Source: Clytia hemisphaerica
Taxonomy: Eukaryota; Cnidaria; Hydrozoa; Leptothecata; Clytiidae
Direction of reading: 5' to 3'
Length of the DNA: 64,000 nt
NCBI GenBank assembly: GCA_902728285.1
Contig: CACVBU010000597.1
Location: forward strand, 186,001 to 250,000
The notes under the pieces were generated by a model. The model had not been told where the DNA came from, searched no databases, and saw nothing but the letters and a program-made list of their open reading frames with translations. Positions 1 through 29,817 of this stretch are shown here, piece after piece; positions within the stretch are counted from its first letter, which is position 1, and each line of letters opens with the position of its first letter. Position numbers and translations under genes: made by a program.

Positions 1-1442
1 TTTATCAACTTTCCTGATGTTAGCAAAAAGGTTGTTTAAAATCTCAAATTTCATTGTATCATTTTGTCGTAAGTATTCTATTTTCAACTTCAAGAGAGCC
101 AATCTGTTCTTTTTTATCTGACCCACGTGTACTCATTTATACAGTCCCAAAAATTTTTGTTTGAAAGTGAAATGCCTTGTACAGTGATTTTTTAAGGTCT
201 AATGCTGACAATTCCCTTCTGATCACGTCACCCTTCCTTTACATAAGAGAGATAGGAAAAGATAATTGGTGAAAGAATGCTTGAAAAAAACATTTTCATT
301 TCTGGCTGTTCAAAGCAGGGTATCAGAGACTAGACTACTCAAAGTACCTGGTATTTTTCAAAAGCTGTGTGTGATTTTTCAGTACTCGTTTTTTTAGAAC
401 TCTGATCTTTCAGTGCTCTGCCACCCAAATCTCCTGAAAGAAGATAGAATTTCTTCACATATACATTTCCCAACATTTTATGACAGGTGGTCGAAATGGG
501 TTTTGTATTTGAATAACTTTAGTACAGGAGTTGTTCAAGTTTTTTTTGGTGCTCTGTTGGCCAAAATTCTGTTTTCTTTAAGCTGTATTTCTTAATAAAA
601 CGAGGAGAAAAAAAAAAGAAAGATTTAAAAAGGCTTTATTTGTTCCTGTGTTACTGAGATATTTGCCAGAGCTGGCCAGAGTTATCTATTTTAAGAAATT
701 GATTTTTAGAAAAAGATTCTGAATAGTTAAGGACAAATAGAGACAGATTATCTCATTTGTTTTTGTTACTAAAAATAAATAATTCGTTTTCTAACCGTTT
801 CTAAAATAGAGTTTTTATCTAAATTTGTAATTGCAATGTTACCATTTCTTGAAGTGGTAATCCTTGGTTGTCACTTTGCTAGTTTTTTTTCAAAAGTTGT
901 AATTAGTTTTAAAAATCTCCAACTAATAGATGATGGTTAAAAAGATTAGAGATGCAGATTAACAATCATACCAGACTTCTATATAATTGCTTAACTGTTG
1001 CTACTTATATCGATTCAGCTGTTTGAAAATCATTTTTTATGTAACACTATGTCACTCACTTTTGTTTTATCATTGGTGTCATTGGAGTGCTTTTATTCTT
1101 GATCATGCTTTCTAATCTAGTTTATTTTGAAATATCAGCTAAGTTTCTTCTGTTGCAATATTCGGGCTTTTAGTGAGTTTGAGTGATGAATGTGTGTTTT
1201 ATGCTTTTTTTTTAAAGAAAATGTAATGTTATTTTGGATAAAAAGACCAAATTAAAATTTTTAGTAGAGTAATAAAGATAACTTATAATAAATAATGTTT
1301 ACAAAGTAAGGAAGGATGGTTGCACCATCATTAGCAAGTTGTTCAAATTTCGATGTTCTCTTTCAGTTTTAATAATGAAAAAAGCTAAATGAAAGCTAAG
1401 TAACCACGTACAACATCTTGGCTACCATCATCTCAAACCAAC
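1..1442. other. 5' flank of ClpX, no gene recognised
   Basis: AT-rich sequence with no supported coding exon. A 60-codon open frame at 413-595 runs into an AATAAA-type hexamer near 595, so this could be the 3' end of a gene lying upstream of the window, but the peptide is not recognisable. The stretch should also contain the ClpX promoter and any 5' untranslated exon, neither of which can be placed. Confidence 0.4.
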
Positions 1443-20470
<19,028 letters not shown>

Positions 20471-22672
20471 GAAGGCGTGATTTTTTGGTGTGTAGTAGAA
20501 GTTTTGGTTGGTCGGTTGAGCAAAAAGTTGGTTGATGAAGCAATTTTTTATGTTGAATCACCCCAAATAACCCGGTCATTTGCCACCAGTTTAATTGTTT
20601 CAATTCAAAATTAGTGGAAAACATCCGGTCTTTTCTTGGTGTTTCCGTATAAAACATTACGTCATGAATATCACGAATAGAAAGCCACTGTCTTCTGTGG
20701 AAATTATCTCCTAATTCGGGTGTTTAGAAACCGTATCGATGGGTGTAAAATGCCCGTTTCTCGTTACAGTGCGATTAAAGGAGGGATTGGACCTTGAAAT
20801 TGTTTTTGTTTTTTCGCTTTACCGAAAGCATTGTTTTTTCTTTCGAAGTATTAGTTATAATTAGGTAAGATTTTCTTCCCCAAATGCTAAAAAAGATTAA
20901 TCAGTGTTTTTCTTTAGTTCTAATTCCCCGAAAAGATTTAAGGGCAATGTTGAATTTTTCACCTGATAGATCCTCGTGCCATTCTAATCCAGAGATACGA
21001 GAAAACCTAAGTAATGGCTCCTTCTATAAGAGTTGTTTCTTGTTTTGTTTTAAGTTTAGAGAATTATAGTTTTAACCAAATTTTGTCTTTGCTTAATTTT
21101 TATATTTTTCGCTTCTTGTACATGTATAATATATTTCAAATCGACCAAGCTTTCAGCTTGTACAATATTGGGTTACTTTTTCATTACTGTATAGGTGGTA
21201 ATCTACCCTTTTTATCTGGAAAGATATTCCAAAGTAAATCAAGCTGTGTTTATATGTAAGCTTGTTGTGTTGAATTCTTTGAAGGGCTCTTCAAAGTGCT
21301 TTCAATGATTTCATTAGAACTAAAAGGCCTGGTGTCGCGTCTTTTAACGGTTGATTTTAATAATTTTTTTATTAATAGATGTTTAGAGGAGTTTCATAGG
21401 AAAGAACCTTTTTTGAGCTATTTCACTATTTGACAGATTATACGGTCTATGATCTGGTAACTAATTCTTTGTTAGTTTTTTTTTTCATTTTGTATAGTAT
21501 ATACGATTTAAAAAGTGACCGTTGTTAATAGAACAAAGCCTGATACGATGTATCTATATCAAAATGCCTGAATTTATTTCCAACCAATCAATTATCCTTC
21601 TGTTCTTTTCAATCTCAACTTCCCGAGCATGACGTATTGAATCGGAATAATTCGGAATTTTTTCTGCCCCTTTTGGGAAGATTCTTCGGAAAGTCAAAAA
21701 CTGTAATTTCACGTGAAGCTGTATTATCTTTGGGCTACAAGGAATTGAATTTTAAAGTTTTTCATCAGTAGGGCAAAATAAATCCGCCTGTGAATCTTGC
21801 TTTTCGTTGTCAAAATATCAAAAACTGCCAAAGAAAGTGAAAAGAGAGCTATAATAGAAGTTTTTACGAACGATCATCAGTTTCCTCAAGCAACATTGAA
21901 CACAAGGATATTCGTAATCGTAAGCATGAAGGTAATAAAGATATAGATGGAGAGAAAACGTCTCGGTAATGACCTAACTGGTCGTTGAAATCTTTTATAA
22001 ATCTATTCAAAGCGGCTTTTTTTTTATGTACCATCATTGGAAGCAAAAAAATCCGAAATGTAAATTTAAAAGAACAGAAGTGAGAATGTTATTCTGATTG
22101 AAATAAACTTATTATGCAAAAAGTTCTTGTTCAAACGCGATACAAAAATAATTTTCTCAAAGTCAGGTTACAAAAGTTCTATGATTTCATATCGATGTAT
22201 TTTTGGGCGAACACTGTGCTAATTTTGAGAGTTTTAGCACATTTTCCTTGAAAATTTCTTCATTAAAAATTTTTACGTCTAAAAGGGAGGGGGTTTTCAA
22301 ATTCTGATGGATGATTAATTAAAAGGTTACCTAATCGTAATATAGAATTCTTTTTGAAATTTATCGATGATTTTATGAGAGGGGACCCTTAGAAATATAG
22401 GATTTTGTGCTTGTTACGGCAACCTTTTTCTTATTTTGATCAACAAAGTTATTATCTCACAATAGAGTTGTTAAAAATCCAACATCTTTTTATTCAGTTT
22501 TTTATGAACTTAAATATCCCCACGAGTATACCTAAAATTAATCATCTTATTCCCAAAGCAACCAAACAGCTGTTTGCTTCCGATGATAAATCACAATAGA
22601 ACAAAAGGCATTGACTCTCCATCTATCTTTATTACCTTCATGTCGTAAGTAAGAGACAAAATTTCAATCAAA
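20471..22672 (+). other. ClpX 3' untranslated region and spacer
   Basis: T-rich sequence after the ClpX stop codon; AATAAA-type hexamers near 21776 and 22100 are candidate polyadenylation signals, neither decisive. A stretch near 20655-20680 (AAACATTACGTCATGAATAT) matches one end of the small element at 35770-35891, so a partial copy sits here. No other gene seen. Confidence 0.4.
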
Positions 22673-22674
22673 TA

Positions 22675-23624
22675 CCAAGAGAAGAAATTTTGGTGGGAAG
22701 AAATTTTGGTGCAATTTGGCAGAATTTATTTTGGCGATTTAATAAAATTTCTAAATTTGACGAGAATTAATTTTGGCGAACGACCCACTTTTGTTGAATA
22801 TTTAAGCTTAAAAAGGATGAAGAAGGGGTTTTTAGAAGAAATAGAGACTAGTTTGAAAGAAATTTAAATTTGGCAAGAATTAATTTTGGCGAACGACCCC
22901 TTTTTTGTTGAATATTTAAGCTTTAAAAGGATGAAAAAGGGGTTTTAGGAGAAATAGAGACTAGTGTGAAAGAAATTTACATTTGCCGAGAATTAATTTT
23001 GGCGAACGACCCCTTTTTTGTTGAATATTTAAGCTTTAAAAGGATGAAAAAGGGGTTTTAGGAGAAATAGAGACTAGTGTGAAAGAAATTTAAATTTGGC
23101 AAGAATTAATTTTGGCGAACGACCCCTTTTTTGTTGAATATTTAAGCTTTAAAAGGATGAAAAAGGGTTTTTTAGAAGAAATAGAGACTAATGTGAAAGA
23201 AATTTAAATTTGGCGAGAATCAATTTTGGCGAACGACCCCTTTTTTGTTGAATATTTAAGCTTTAAAAGGATGAAAAAGGGGTTTTAGAAGAAATAGAGA
23301 CTAGTTTGAAAGAAATTTAAATTTGGCAAGAATTAATTTTGGCGAACGACCCACTTTTTGTTGAATATTTAGGCTTAATATAAAAAGGATGAAAAAGGGG
23401 TTTTAGAAGAAATAGAGACTAGTTTGAAAGAAATTTAAATTTGGCAAGAATTAATTTTGGCGAACGACCCACTTTTTGTTGAATATTTAGGCTTAATATA
23501 AAAAGGATGAAAAAGGGGATTTTAGAAGAAATAGAGACTAATGTGAAAGAAATTTACATTTGGCGAATGGCCTATAAATCTAAATTTGGCGAGAAGAAAT
23601 TTTGGCGAATTTCTTCTCTTATGG
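22675..23624. mobile_element. 950-bp element: inverted ends around a ~120-bp tandem array
   Basis: Ends carry inverted AAGAGAAGAAATT, with TA at 22673-22674 and 23625-23626. Between them are about seven head-to-tail units of roughly 110-125 bp, each with AATTTTGGCGAACGACCC, TTTTTGTTGAATATTTA and GAAATAGAGACTAGTTTGAA. Copies differ by few bases, so the array is fairly young or homogenised. Confidence 0.65.
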
Positions 23625-23626
23625 TA

Positions 23627-23827
23627 TAAGAAAGATATTGAAGATATTGACTGCAACACAAACTAAACATCTGGTTCCCCACACCACTCAACCGATAGCA
23701 TATCTTCGGAATGATAAGGCTCTTCAACAATTTTTAACAGATTCGCAACATGATATCCAGGCTAAAAGCACGCACTCGCTCGTGGATGCTGTTCATCTTG
23801 AGCTCCGACTTCAAATCGGCAAGCCTG
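23627..23827 (+). other. Possible orphan coding exon, function unknown
   Basis: About 67 codons without a stop and of balanced composition, unlike the surrounding repeats, followed by a possible donor (CCTG/GTACG at 23828). The translation includes QTKHLVPHTTQPIAYLRND and HSLVDAVHLELRLQIGKPG. I do not recognise the family, no acceptor is clear because the left edge abuts the transposon, and no partner exons were found. Could be a relic of a gene cut by the element. Confidence 0.3.
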
Positions 23828-23894
23828 GTACGATTTTTTTTTGCGAAATATTTCTATCTATAGTTATGTCAGTTTCGGGTCAGGTGTCGTTATA

Positions 23895-23981
23895 ATGGTC
23901 CTGACTGAAAGATGTTTTATTTTCAAAGAAATAAGATATGAACCTAATGACTTAGTGATATCATGGTTCAGTCAGGACCAT
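23895..23981. mobile_element. 87-bp TA-flanked miniature element
   Basis: Inverted ends ATGGTCCTGACTGAA / TTCAGTCAGGACCAT with TA outside both (23893-23894, 23982-23983). The rest is AT-rich. Confidence 0.6.
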
Positions 23982-23983
23982 TA

Positions 23984-25042
23984 CATACAGTACAACGGCA
24001 TAGATCCACCCTTTCTAAGTTAAAGGGTTAAAGAAATCAGACGCCTGGAACTGATGACGTTTGTTTTAGAAGCTGTCTTACGAATTAAGAAATGACGCCT
24101 TTTTCTCGTTTAAGCATAATTCTTAAAAGCATATAAACAATGACAGAGAAATTTAAGCATATTCCATAAGTCTAACAGCTAAAACCATTGAGTTATGTTC
24201 TTCAACCTTTCTTAAGCAAGAAAAAGTTTGCCCTCACATTTGGAAGTTTCGAGTTCTGGATAGGAAATAAGTGACTTCATTTCCAATCGGGGTTTTTTAA
24301 ATCAATGGCTCAAACGCAATTCTTATGCTTGAGAAAAACATCATGTCTTAAGTTATACAAACGTGATACATTTATTGGTAACTGAAATATGATGAATAAA
24401 TATTTAAAAAACTTGCTCAAAATTGTAAGGAGATGCTACGGTCGTAACAAAAGTCTCACTATATAAAGAGAAATCGCAATTTATTATTTATTAATTCTAA
24501 AATGTACCACAAAGACATACGCAAAGACACAAAGTATTTCACAGAGTAACTTAAGTTCAATTTTACGAGGTAAGTACTTTAGGCATAAATATTTTACAGA
24601 TTGAAATCACTGACTTTTATATACCCTGGACCAAGTTTCTTACCCGGCCAAGCAAAGTATTTTGATCGTAGTTTGTTTTGAAACTGGTGCCCGCGCATTG
24701 AGAGCGCTAGATCTCTACTTTCACTTGTACACTAGTGATATAGCGCCTTTTGCCGCTAGACAACATTTAACACTCACAATGGCTTCTTCACGGGTACCAC
24801 TTTCAAAAAAAATCAAAGATGGTGAATATATCCAGGGTTTGTTAAGGTCAGTGATTGGAATCGAACATTTTTGTAAATATGACAGTTAATCAAAGTTGGT
24901 TTAGCTAATTTTCCAAAATCGAGTTCTGGTCTGCAAAATACACACCATGCAGGTGGCACTTGTCTTCTTTTATTCACGATTATTGAAAATTAGTCCGAAT
25001 TTCAAGTCTTTACTTTTTATTACATTAGAGAGCTAAATAAAA
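23984..25042. other. Upstream region of the cupin gene
   Basis: No supported gene. A 75-codon open frame at 24662-24889 has no recognisable features. The stretch should contain the cupin gene promoter; a TATATA-like sequence near 24617 is a weak candidate. Confidence 0.35.
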
Positions 25043-28000
25043 ATGGAACAAACGGAAACATCGAATGAAAGTGAAAAACGTGGAAGAAGTTCAAAACAAA
25101 CAATAACATGGCTTGTTATGATGGTTGTGTGTATTTTGGTGCCCGCTCTCATTGCCCATGGATCACTGTCAATAATGCTTGTGTAAGTGTATAATTTAAC
25201 CGGATTAAATTTCGCGAGCTAAAAAAATCGCGAAATTTTCTGGATTTAATTTCGCGAGTCAGAGTTTTGAAATATTTCGCGTGGATTTAATTTCGCGAAT
25301 AAGCCAGAAAACAGCTGAAAATAGCCATTTTTTGCCATTAATGGAGACTTGGAACTAGTTTCTCCGCCAAAAATACAATTTTAAAAGTTTTGTGGTGGAT
25401 TTAATTTCGCTAATCAGGAATCTCACGCGTGTTCGCGAGTTTTAATTTCGCGAAAATGGCAAAAATTCGCGAAATCGCAAAATTTAATCTCGCGAAAATT
25501 AATCCGATTAAAGTAATTTTCATACGAAAAGTTTTTAAGTACAAGGGGTTCATCAAGAGGTTAGATTTTACCGGGATACGTCACTAGGGTGAACCACAAA
25601 ATGAAACAATAAATTTTGATGATATACCTCTTGGGGATACCTTACAAACAACGTCAAACCTCCACAAAAGTCTCTGTTGTTCTACTCTTCTCAAGTCTTT
25701 TATTCTCGCTTTTATTTATATATCATAACAAAGATTACAGAACCAAAATCATCGTCAGCTTGTCAAAACTCCGACTAATATTTCTAAATTCAAATTATGA
25801 TATTCTATGACATAGGCTCTCAACTTTGGCATATCATTTTTTCAAGTCATAAAAAAATTATTGGAGTGACAAAAAACATTGACAGTCGTTTATCACAGAA
25901 TCATATATTTCAAGTAACTGATATTTCCGTCTTAGAGAACCAGAAAAATCTTCAAAAGCAGCCTCAGTTGTGTCAGTGGGTCAAGATCCTATCAAAGGTA
26001 AGATTCTTTTGGACCACGTACATTCATTGGTGTCTAAGGTAGAATTCTGGCTACGGCCGACCAGGTTAAAGTCTGTCTCAAAATAATTTGCAGCTGGAGA
26101 TTCTTCAATCTTAGACCATCATTACTGTGAAAAAATTTTTCAAAAATATTCATTCAATCAAAAGATATCACACAAAGTTTATTGCTGGTTGACTCTATAA
26201 AGTAGTAAAAAACGACAAAAAAAACTTTTGTCGATCAACCAGCAATAAACTTTGTTTGATATCTTTTGATTGAATGAATATTTTTGAAAAGTTTTTTCAC
26301 AGTAATGATGATCTAAGATTGAAGAGTCACTCCTGTGAAAATGATAACTACTATACCACATTTCTACAAGAAGTTGATTTTTTTCTTCTTCATTTTTCAT
26401 TTTCATTTTCCTTTTTTTTCCAAATTTTTTACTTGATAATATTCCACTCACGAATATCTTTTTAACGAGCACAAAATCGCAACTTGATTCGAATTCTATC
26501 AAAAGTTACAGCCATTTTTGTCTCCAGCTGCAAATTATTTTGAGACACACTTTAGGTAGGATTCAGTCGCGAAAACCCCTGCTTTACAACTTTGTCCATC
26601 ACCAAACTGCGCTTGATAACAAACAGCGGGTACCTTTAAAAACCAAAATAACTACTCTCGGGTACCTAATAGCCGGGGGGAGGAGCCCCGCTAATTAATT
26701 TTTCGAAAATTTTCCACCCAGGACATTCTTATTCCAACCACCTTGCTTATTGATTTTTGGGAATTTTTTTTTGAAAGTTCCCTCTTTTTCCCTAATTCTG
26801 CTGTAGCCTCCTTTTCGGAAAATTTCTACTTAGAACATTGGATACCCCAATTTTAGCTGAACTCCGATCAAAAGAGCGGGAATGAAATGAATTAGTCCAG
26901 AGTTTTAATAGAGGTCGGATTTTGATGTTGTTATTCTAATATAATAAAGAGTTGACACAATATCTTTGTTTCAAACTCAGAGTTTCATGGTGCACAGGCA
27001 CCATGTTGTTATTTAATCTCTTACCCAAAACCACTTGCACAACTTTTTGATTTTACTGATAGCACGTTGGTACGATCCCTCTCTTTCGTAAACGCTATCA
27101 GAATCTCGGTAAGAATCATAACAAAGCGTACTTACTGAATTTGGTTGTTAATATCACTCATTACTATTTTGTTTTACAGAACAAGCTGGATATATCATAT
27201 GGAACGATCGCTATTCAGATATTGACACCGAGAAAGCCAAAAATGAGTTAAAAAAAATGCTTGAGAATGGACAGGATGAGGCTTACTACACATTACAAGT
27301 AACGAGTGATCAAGTTTTGGTTATGATGGCTGCAAAACCTGGATGGAAAAAGCGATGTCATCATCACCCAGTCAGCATGTACCTTTTATTGCTAGAAGGC
27401 TCTTTCTATTTCAAGTTTCATTCGTCAAAACAAGACAAAGTTTTAAAACCGGGCGACCACTCCTTAATACCGAAATGGCAGCCCCACGCGGAGGGAAATA
27501 ATGGATCTTCCATTGTATACGGCATTCTCACCATTACACCGGTACATAACAGATTCAATTTGACAGAATATTTGGACGAATCTGAATGCGAAACATCAGC
27601 ATTTCCAGCCGTTACTGAGCCAAAACTCAACGTGAGTGAAAAACCTCTTGGCAAATTACTTCCAAAGCAATGGACAGCTCAAATAATTCTTCAACCTTTT
27701 AGCAAAGTACAAAACGACACTAAACAACCAGAAAACCCTTTCTTCCAACTAAGTAAGGGAACAGCTTCGTATGACTCAGATAAAGAACTTTTTATGGTTT
27801 ATGTAAAAGGCTGCTCTTACGGTCAATGGTGGTATAAAATTGAAGGAGAAAAGACATTTGTTTCAGATGATGGAAAGAGCTGGCAGCAAAAAGAGATGGG
27901 TTGGAAATTACCAAGTCGAAATTGGACTGATCCAGGATCAACTTATATAGGAAGTTCTCCTATGAATTGGATGAGTAAGGACATTTATGTAGAATGGTGG

Positions 28001-29029
28001 AAGAAGAAGTATCAAATCGCTTCAAATTGGGTGTGGCTTAACAGGAAGAATGGTGGTGCACCATACAGATTAATGTTTTCTGTACCACCACCAAAAACTG
28101 ATCAAGGAGATCCCGAAAATTTAGCATTCTTCCAAATGTATTCTTTTACATATCTATTCAACTTTGAGGAAGGTTTTACAGATCTTTCATCATCGTTTAA
28201 ACCAGTGGTTGACGATACAGGGTTTGTTTGCGGTAATCCATATAATTATGAACTATTCAACTGGACAAACCATTTTTCAGCAACAGCTTTAATGACGCCA
28301 GTTGATTTTCATCATAACCCATTTCCAACTATCGTCAACTATCATTGGGATGAAGCAGAAACCTACACCGGACGAATCTTCGATAGATCACAGACAACAA
28401 CCTTTTTCAACAACTACAATTGGTATGATAACGCAGGAACAGTTCGATGCAACTTATTCGGTCGTTGGCCAAAAGATCAACTATTTAGTAAAGGCTATCT
28501 CTTAAATACTTCTGAATCAACCTGGGTCACGAGTTGTTCTGAAATATCTGTTGATGGTGTTGATATAGGCCAGCAGCCACCGTGGTGGCCAATGTTGGGT
28601 GACGGTCAAATCATGGGAGTTATCAAAAAACCAGACGATGCAGCAAAGGACTGGGTTTCACCAATTACTGGAACAAATCGGACAGTTGCAATAATAAGAG
28701 AACTTTTTCCTCCTTCACTTCCTTTGTACCCAGATTCAACCAACCTTTGGACTTGGTATGATTACACTGATTTCGCTCCCAAAACAGGGCCAGCACGCCC
28801 TATAGTATTCATGCAGTCAGCATCCAGTATTGGAGTTGGAACAAGTCTAGCATTAGCTGACTACTTTGATTTTGTTCAATTGGACAACAAAGTTCGAGCC
28901 CGTACAAACTATCAATTGGATCTATTGGAAAAATACTGTGGATTTGAGATCAAGAAATACGTCGTCCCCAGTGATCAGTTGCGCCCAGAATCATTCTTCC
29001 CTCTCATTAATTGGGGAAATAGGAAGTGA
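25043..29029 (+). CDS. Membrane-anchored protein with N-terminal cupin domain, unknown function
   Basis: Three coding exons, 25043-25182, 25936-25997 and 27180-29029, join in phase to 683 residues; 90% of the protein is in the last exon. Residues 1-20 are polar and basic, then a hydrophobic stretch at about 21-47 suggests a type II signal anchor or uncleaved signal peptide. Residues about 122-175 fit the two cupin motifs: HHHP at 128-131 with Glu140-Gly141, then PGDH at 158-161 and PHAEGN at 169-174. This resembles metal-binding dioxygenase-type cupins such as 3-hydroxyanthranilate dioxygenase only in motif, not in length. The remaining 500 residues are rich in Trp, Tyr and Asn-X-Ser/Thr sites (NWT, NTS, NRT), implying an extracellular or luminal location. 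I do not recognise that part. The short exons 1 and 2 are weaker than exon 3. Confidence 0.85.
25194..25513. mobile_element. 320-bp TA-flanked element with TTTCGCGA words, in cupin intron 1
   Basis: Ends TTTAACCGGATTAAATTTCG (left) and, inverted, TTTAATCGGATTAATTTTCG (right), with TA at 25192-25193 and 25514-25515. ATTTCGCGA recurs throughout. It begins about 10 bp after the exon 1 donor. It shares the CGCGA habit, but not the terminal sequence, of the element at 16491. Confidence 0.8.
26067..26554. mobile_element. 488-bp palindromic element in cupin intron 2
   Basis: Ends read TAAAGTSTGTCTCAAAATAA inward on both strands and continue with TTTGCAGCTGGAGA. A second inner inverted pair (ATCATTACTGTGAAAAAA, TTTGATTGAATGAATATTTT) meets at about 26210. 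Flanking GGT may be a 3-bp duplication, but this is uncertain. A diverged relative is at 7180-7740. Confidence 0.75.
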
Positions 29030-29532
29030 TCAAATAATGTATATTTTATATAAAATTTCTTATAAACACTCCCAATGTTCGTTGATTTTAGAAATATTTT
29101 TTGCTGCCCAAAGAAAAGTGCCTTATCTTTCTCCTAAATTGAATCGAATGATTTTGACTTAGATATTTACCTTATTTTAAGGGTATCTAAAAAATCGACA
29201 TTTTTTCATCATTGTGATATAACTTAAGCTTTGATTTATTTTGTTAGGGAGGTATTGTTATTAATTTTTTTATAATGACAAGCTAGATTAGGTTGTAATT
29301 AGTAATTTGCTGTTCTTTTTGTTTATAAAATTTTTATAAATCAATGGAGTTCAGAAATAATTTGGAATCAATTAATTCAAAAAGATCGAGTCTTGATTTC
29401 TTTTTGCCATCCTGAAAAACAATTTTGTGGCTGAAATTTTATAGAACCCCTCATTCCGGAAAGTTAAAAAAAGTTTCGGGTCTTTTTTCACTTTAAAAAA
29501 TTTTAGGGTAACAAGATCCCGAGATATCCGGG

Positions 29533-29661
29533 CCAGTCTGGAAATTGCGGCTGCGCCGGAGATCTCCGGCGTAGATTTCAGGTTTGAGATCTGCTGCCTT
29601 CAACTTTTCCCAGTTAAGTTGGCGCAGCTCCGGCGTAACATTTCCCTCCTTTCCAGACTGG
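29533..29661. mobile_element. 129-bp miniature element with 8-bp target duplication
   Basis: Inverted ends CCAGTCTGGAAA / TTTCCAGACTGG, flanked on both sides by the direct repeat TATCCGGG (29525-29532 and 29662-29669). Inside is GGAGATCTCCGGCG. The 8-bp duplication points to the hAT group or a relative. It sits between two convergent genes. Confidence 0.85.
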
Positions 29662-29692
29662 TATCCGGGGTTTGATTAATGATATAGTTCAT

Positions 29693-29698
29693 TTTATT
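29693..29698 (-). terminator. Likely polyadenylation signal of MYBBP1A
   Basis: AATAAA on the minus strand about 120 bp beyond the MYBBP1A stop codon. It is the first canonical hexamer after the stop. Confidence 0.5.
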
Positions 29699-29817
29699 TG
29701 GTTTTGAACTTAACAACTAGGCTTCAGTTGATCAAACGGAAAAAAGTTAAACCAGTACCCAAAGTTAAATTTAAATCGTTTAAATCTTTTATAAAAAATT
29801 GTAAAAAATGATACAAC

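Noticed and set aside
24662..24889. 75-codon plus-strand frame upstream of the cupin gene
   Set aside because: No in-frame ATG near its start with good context, no family features, and no splice link to the cupin exons.
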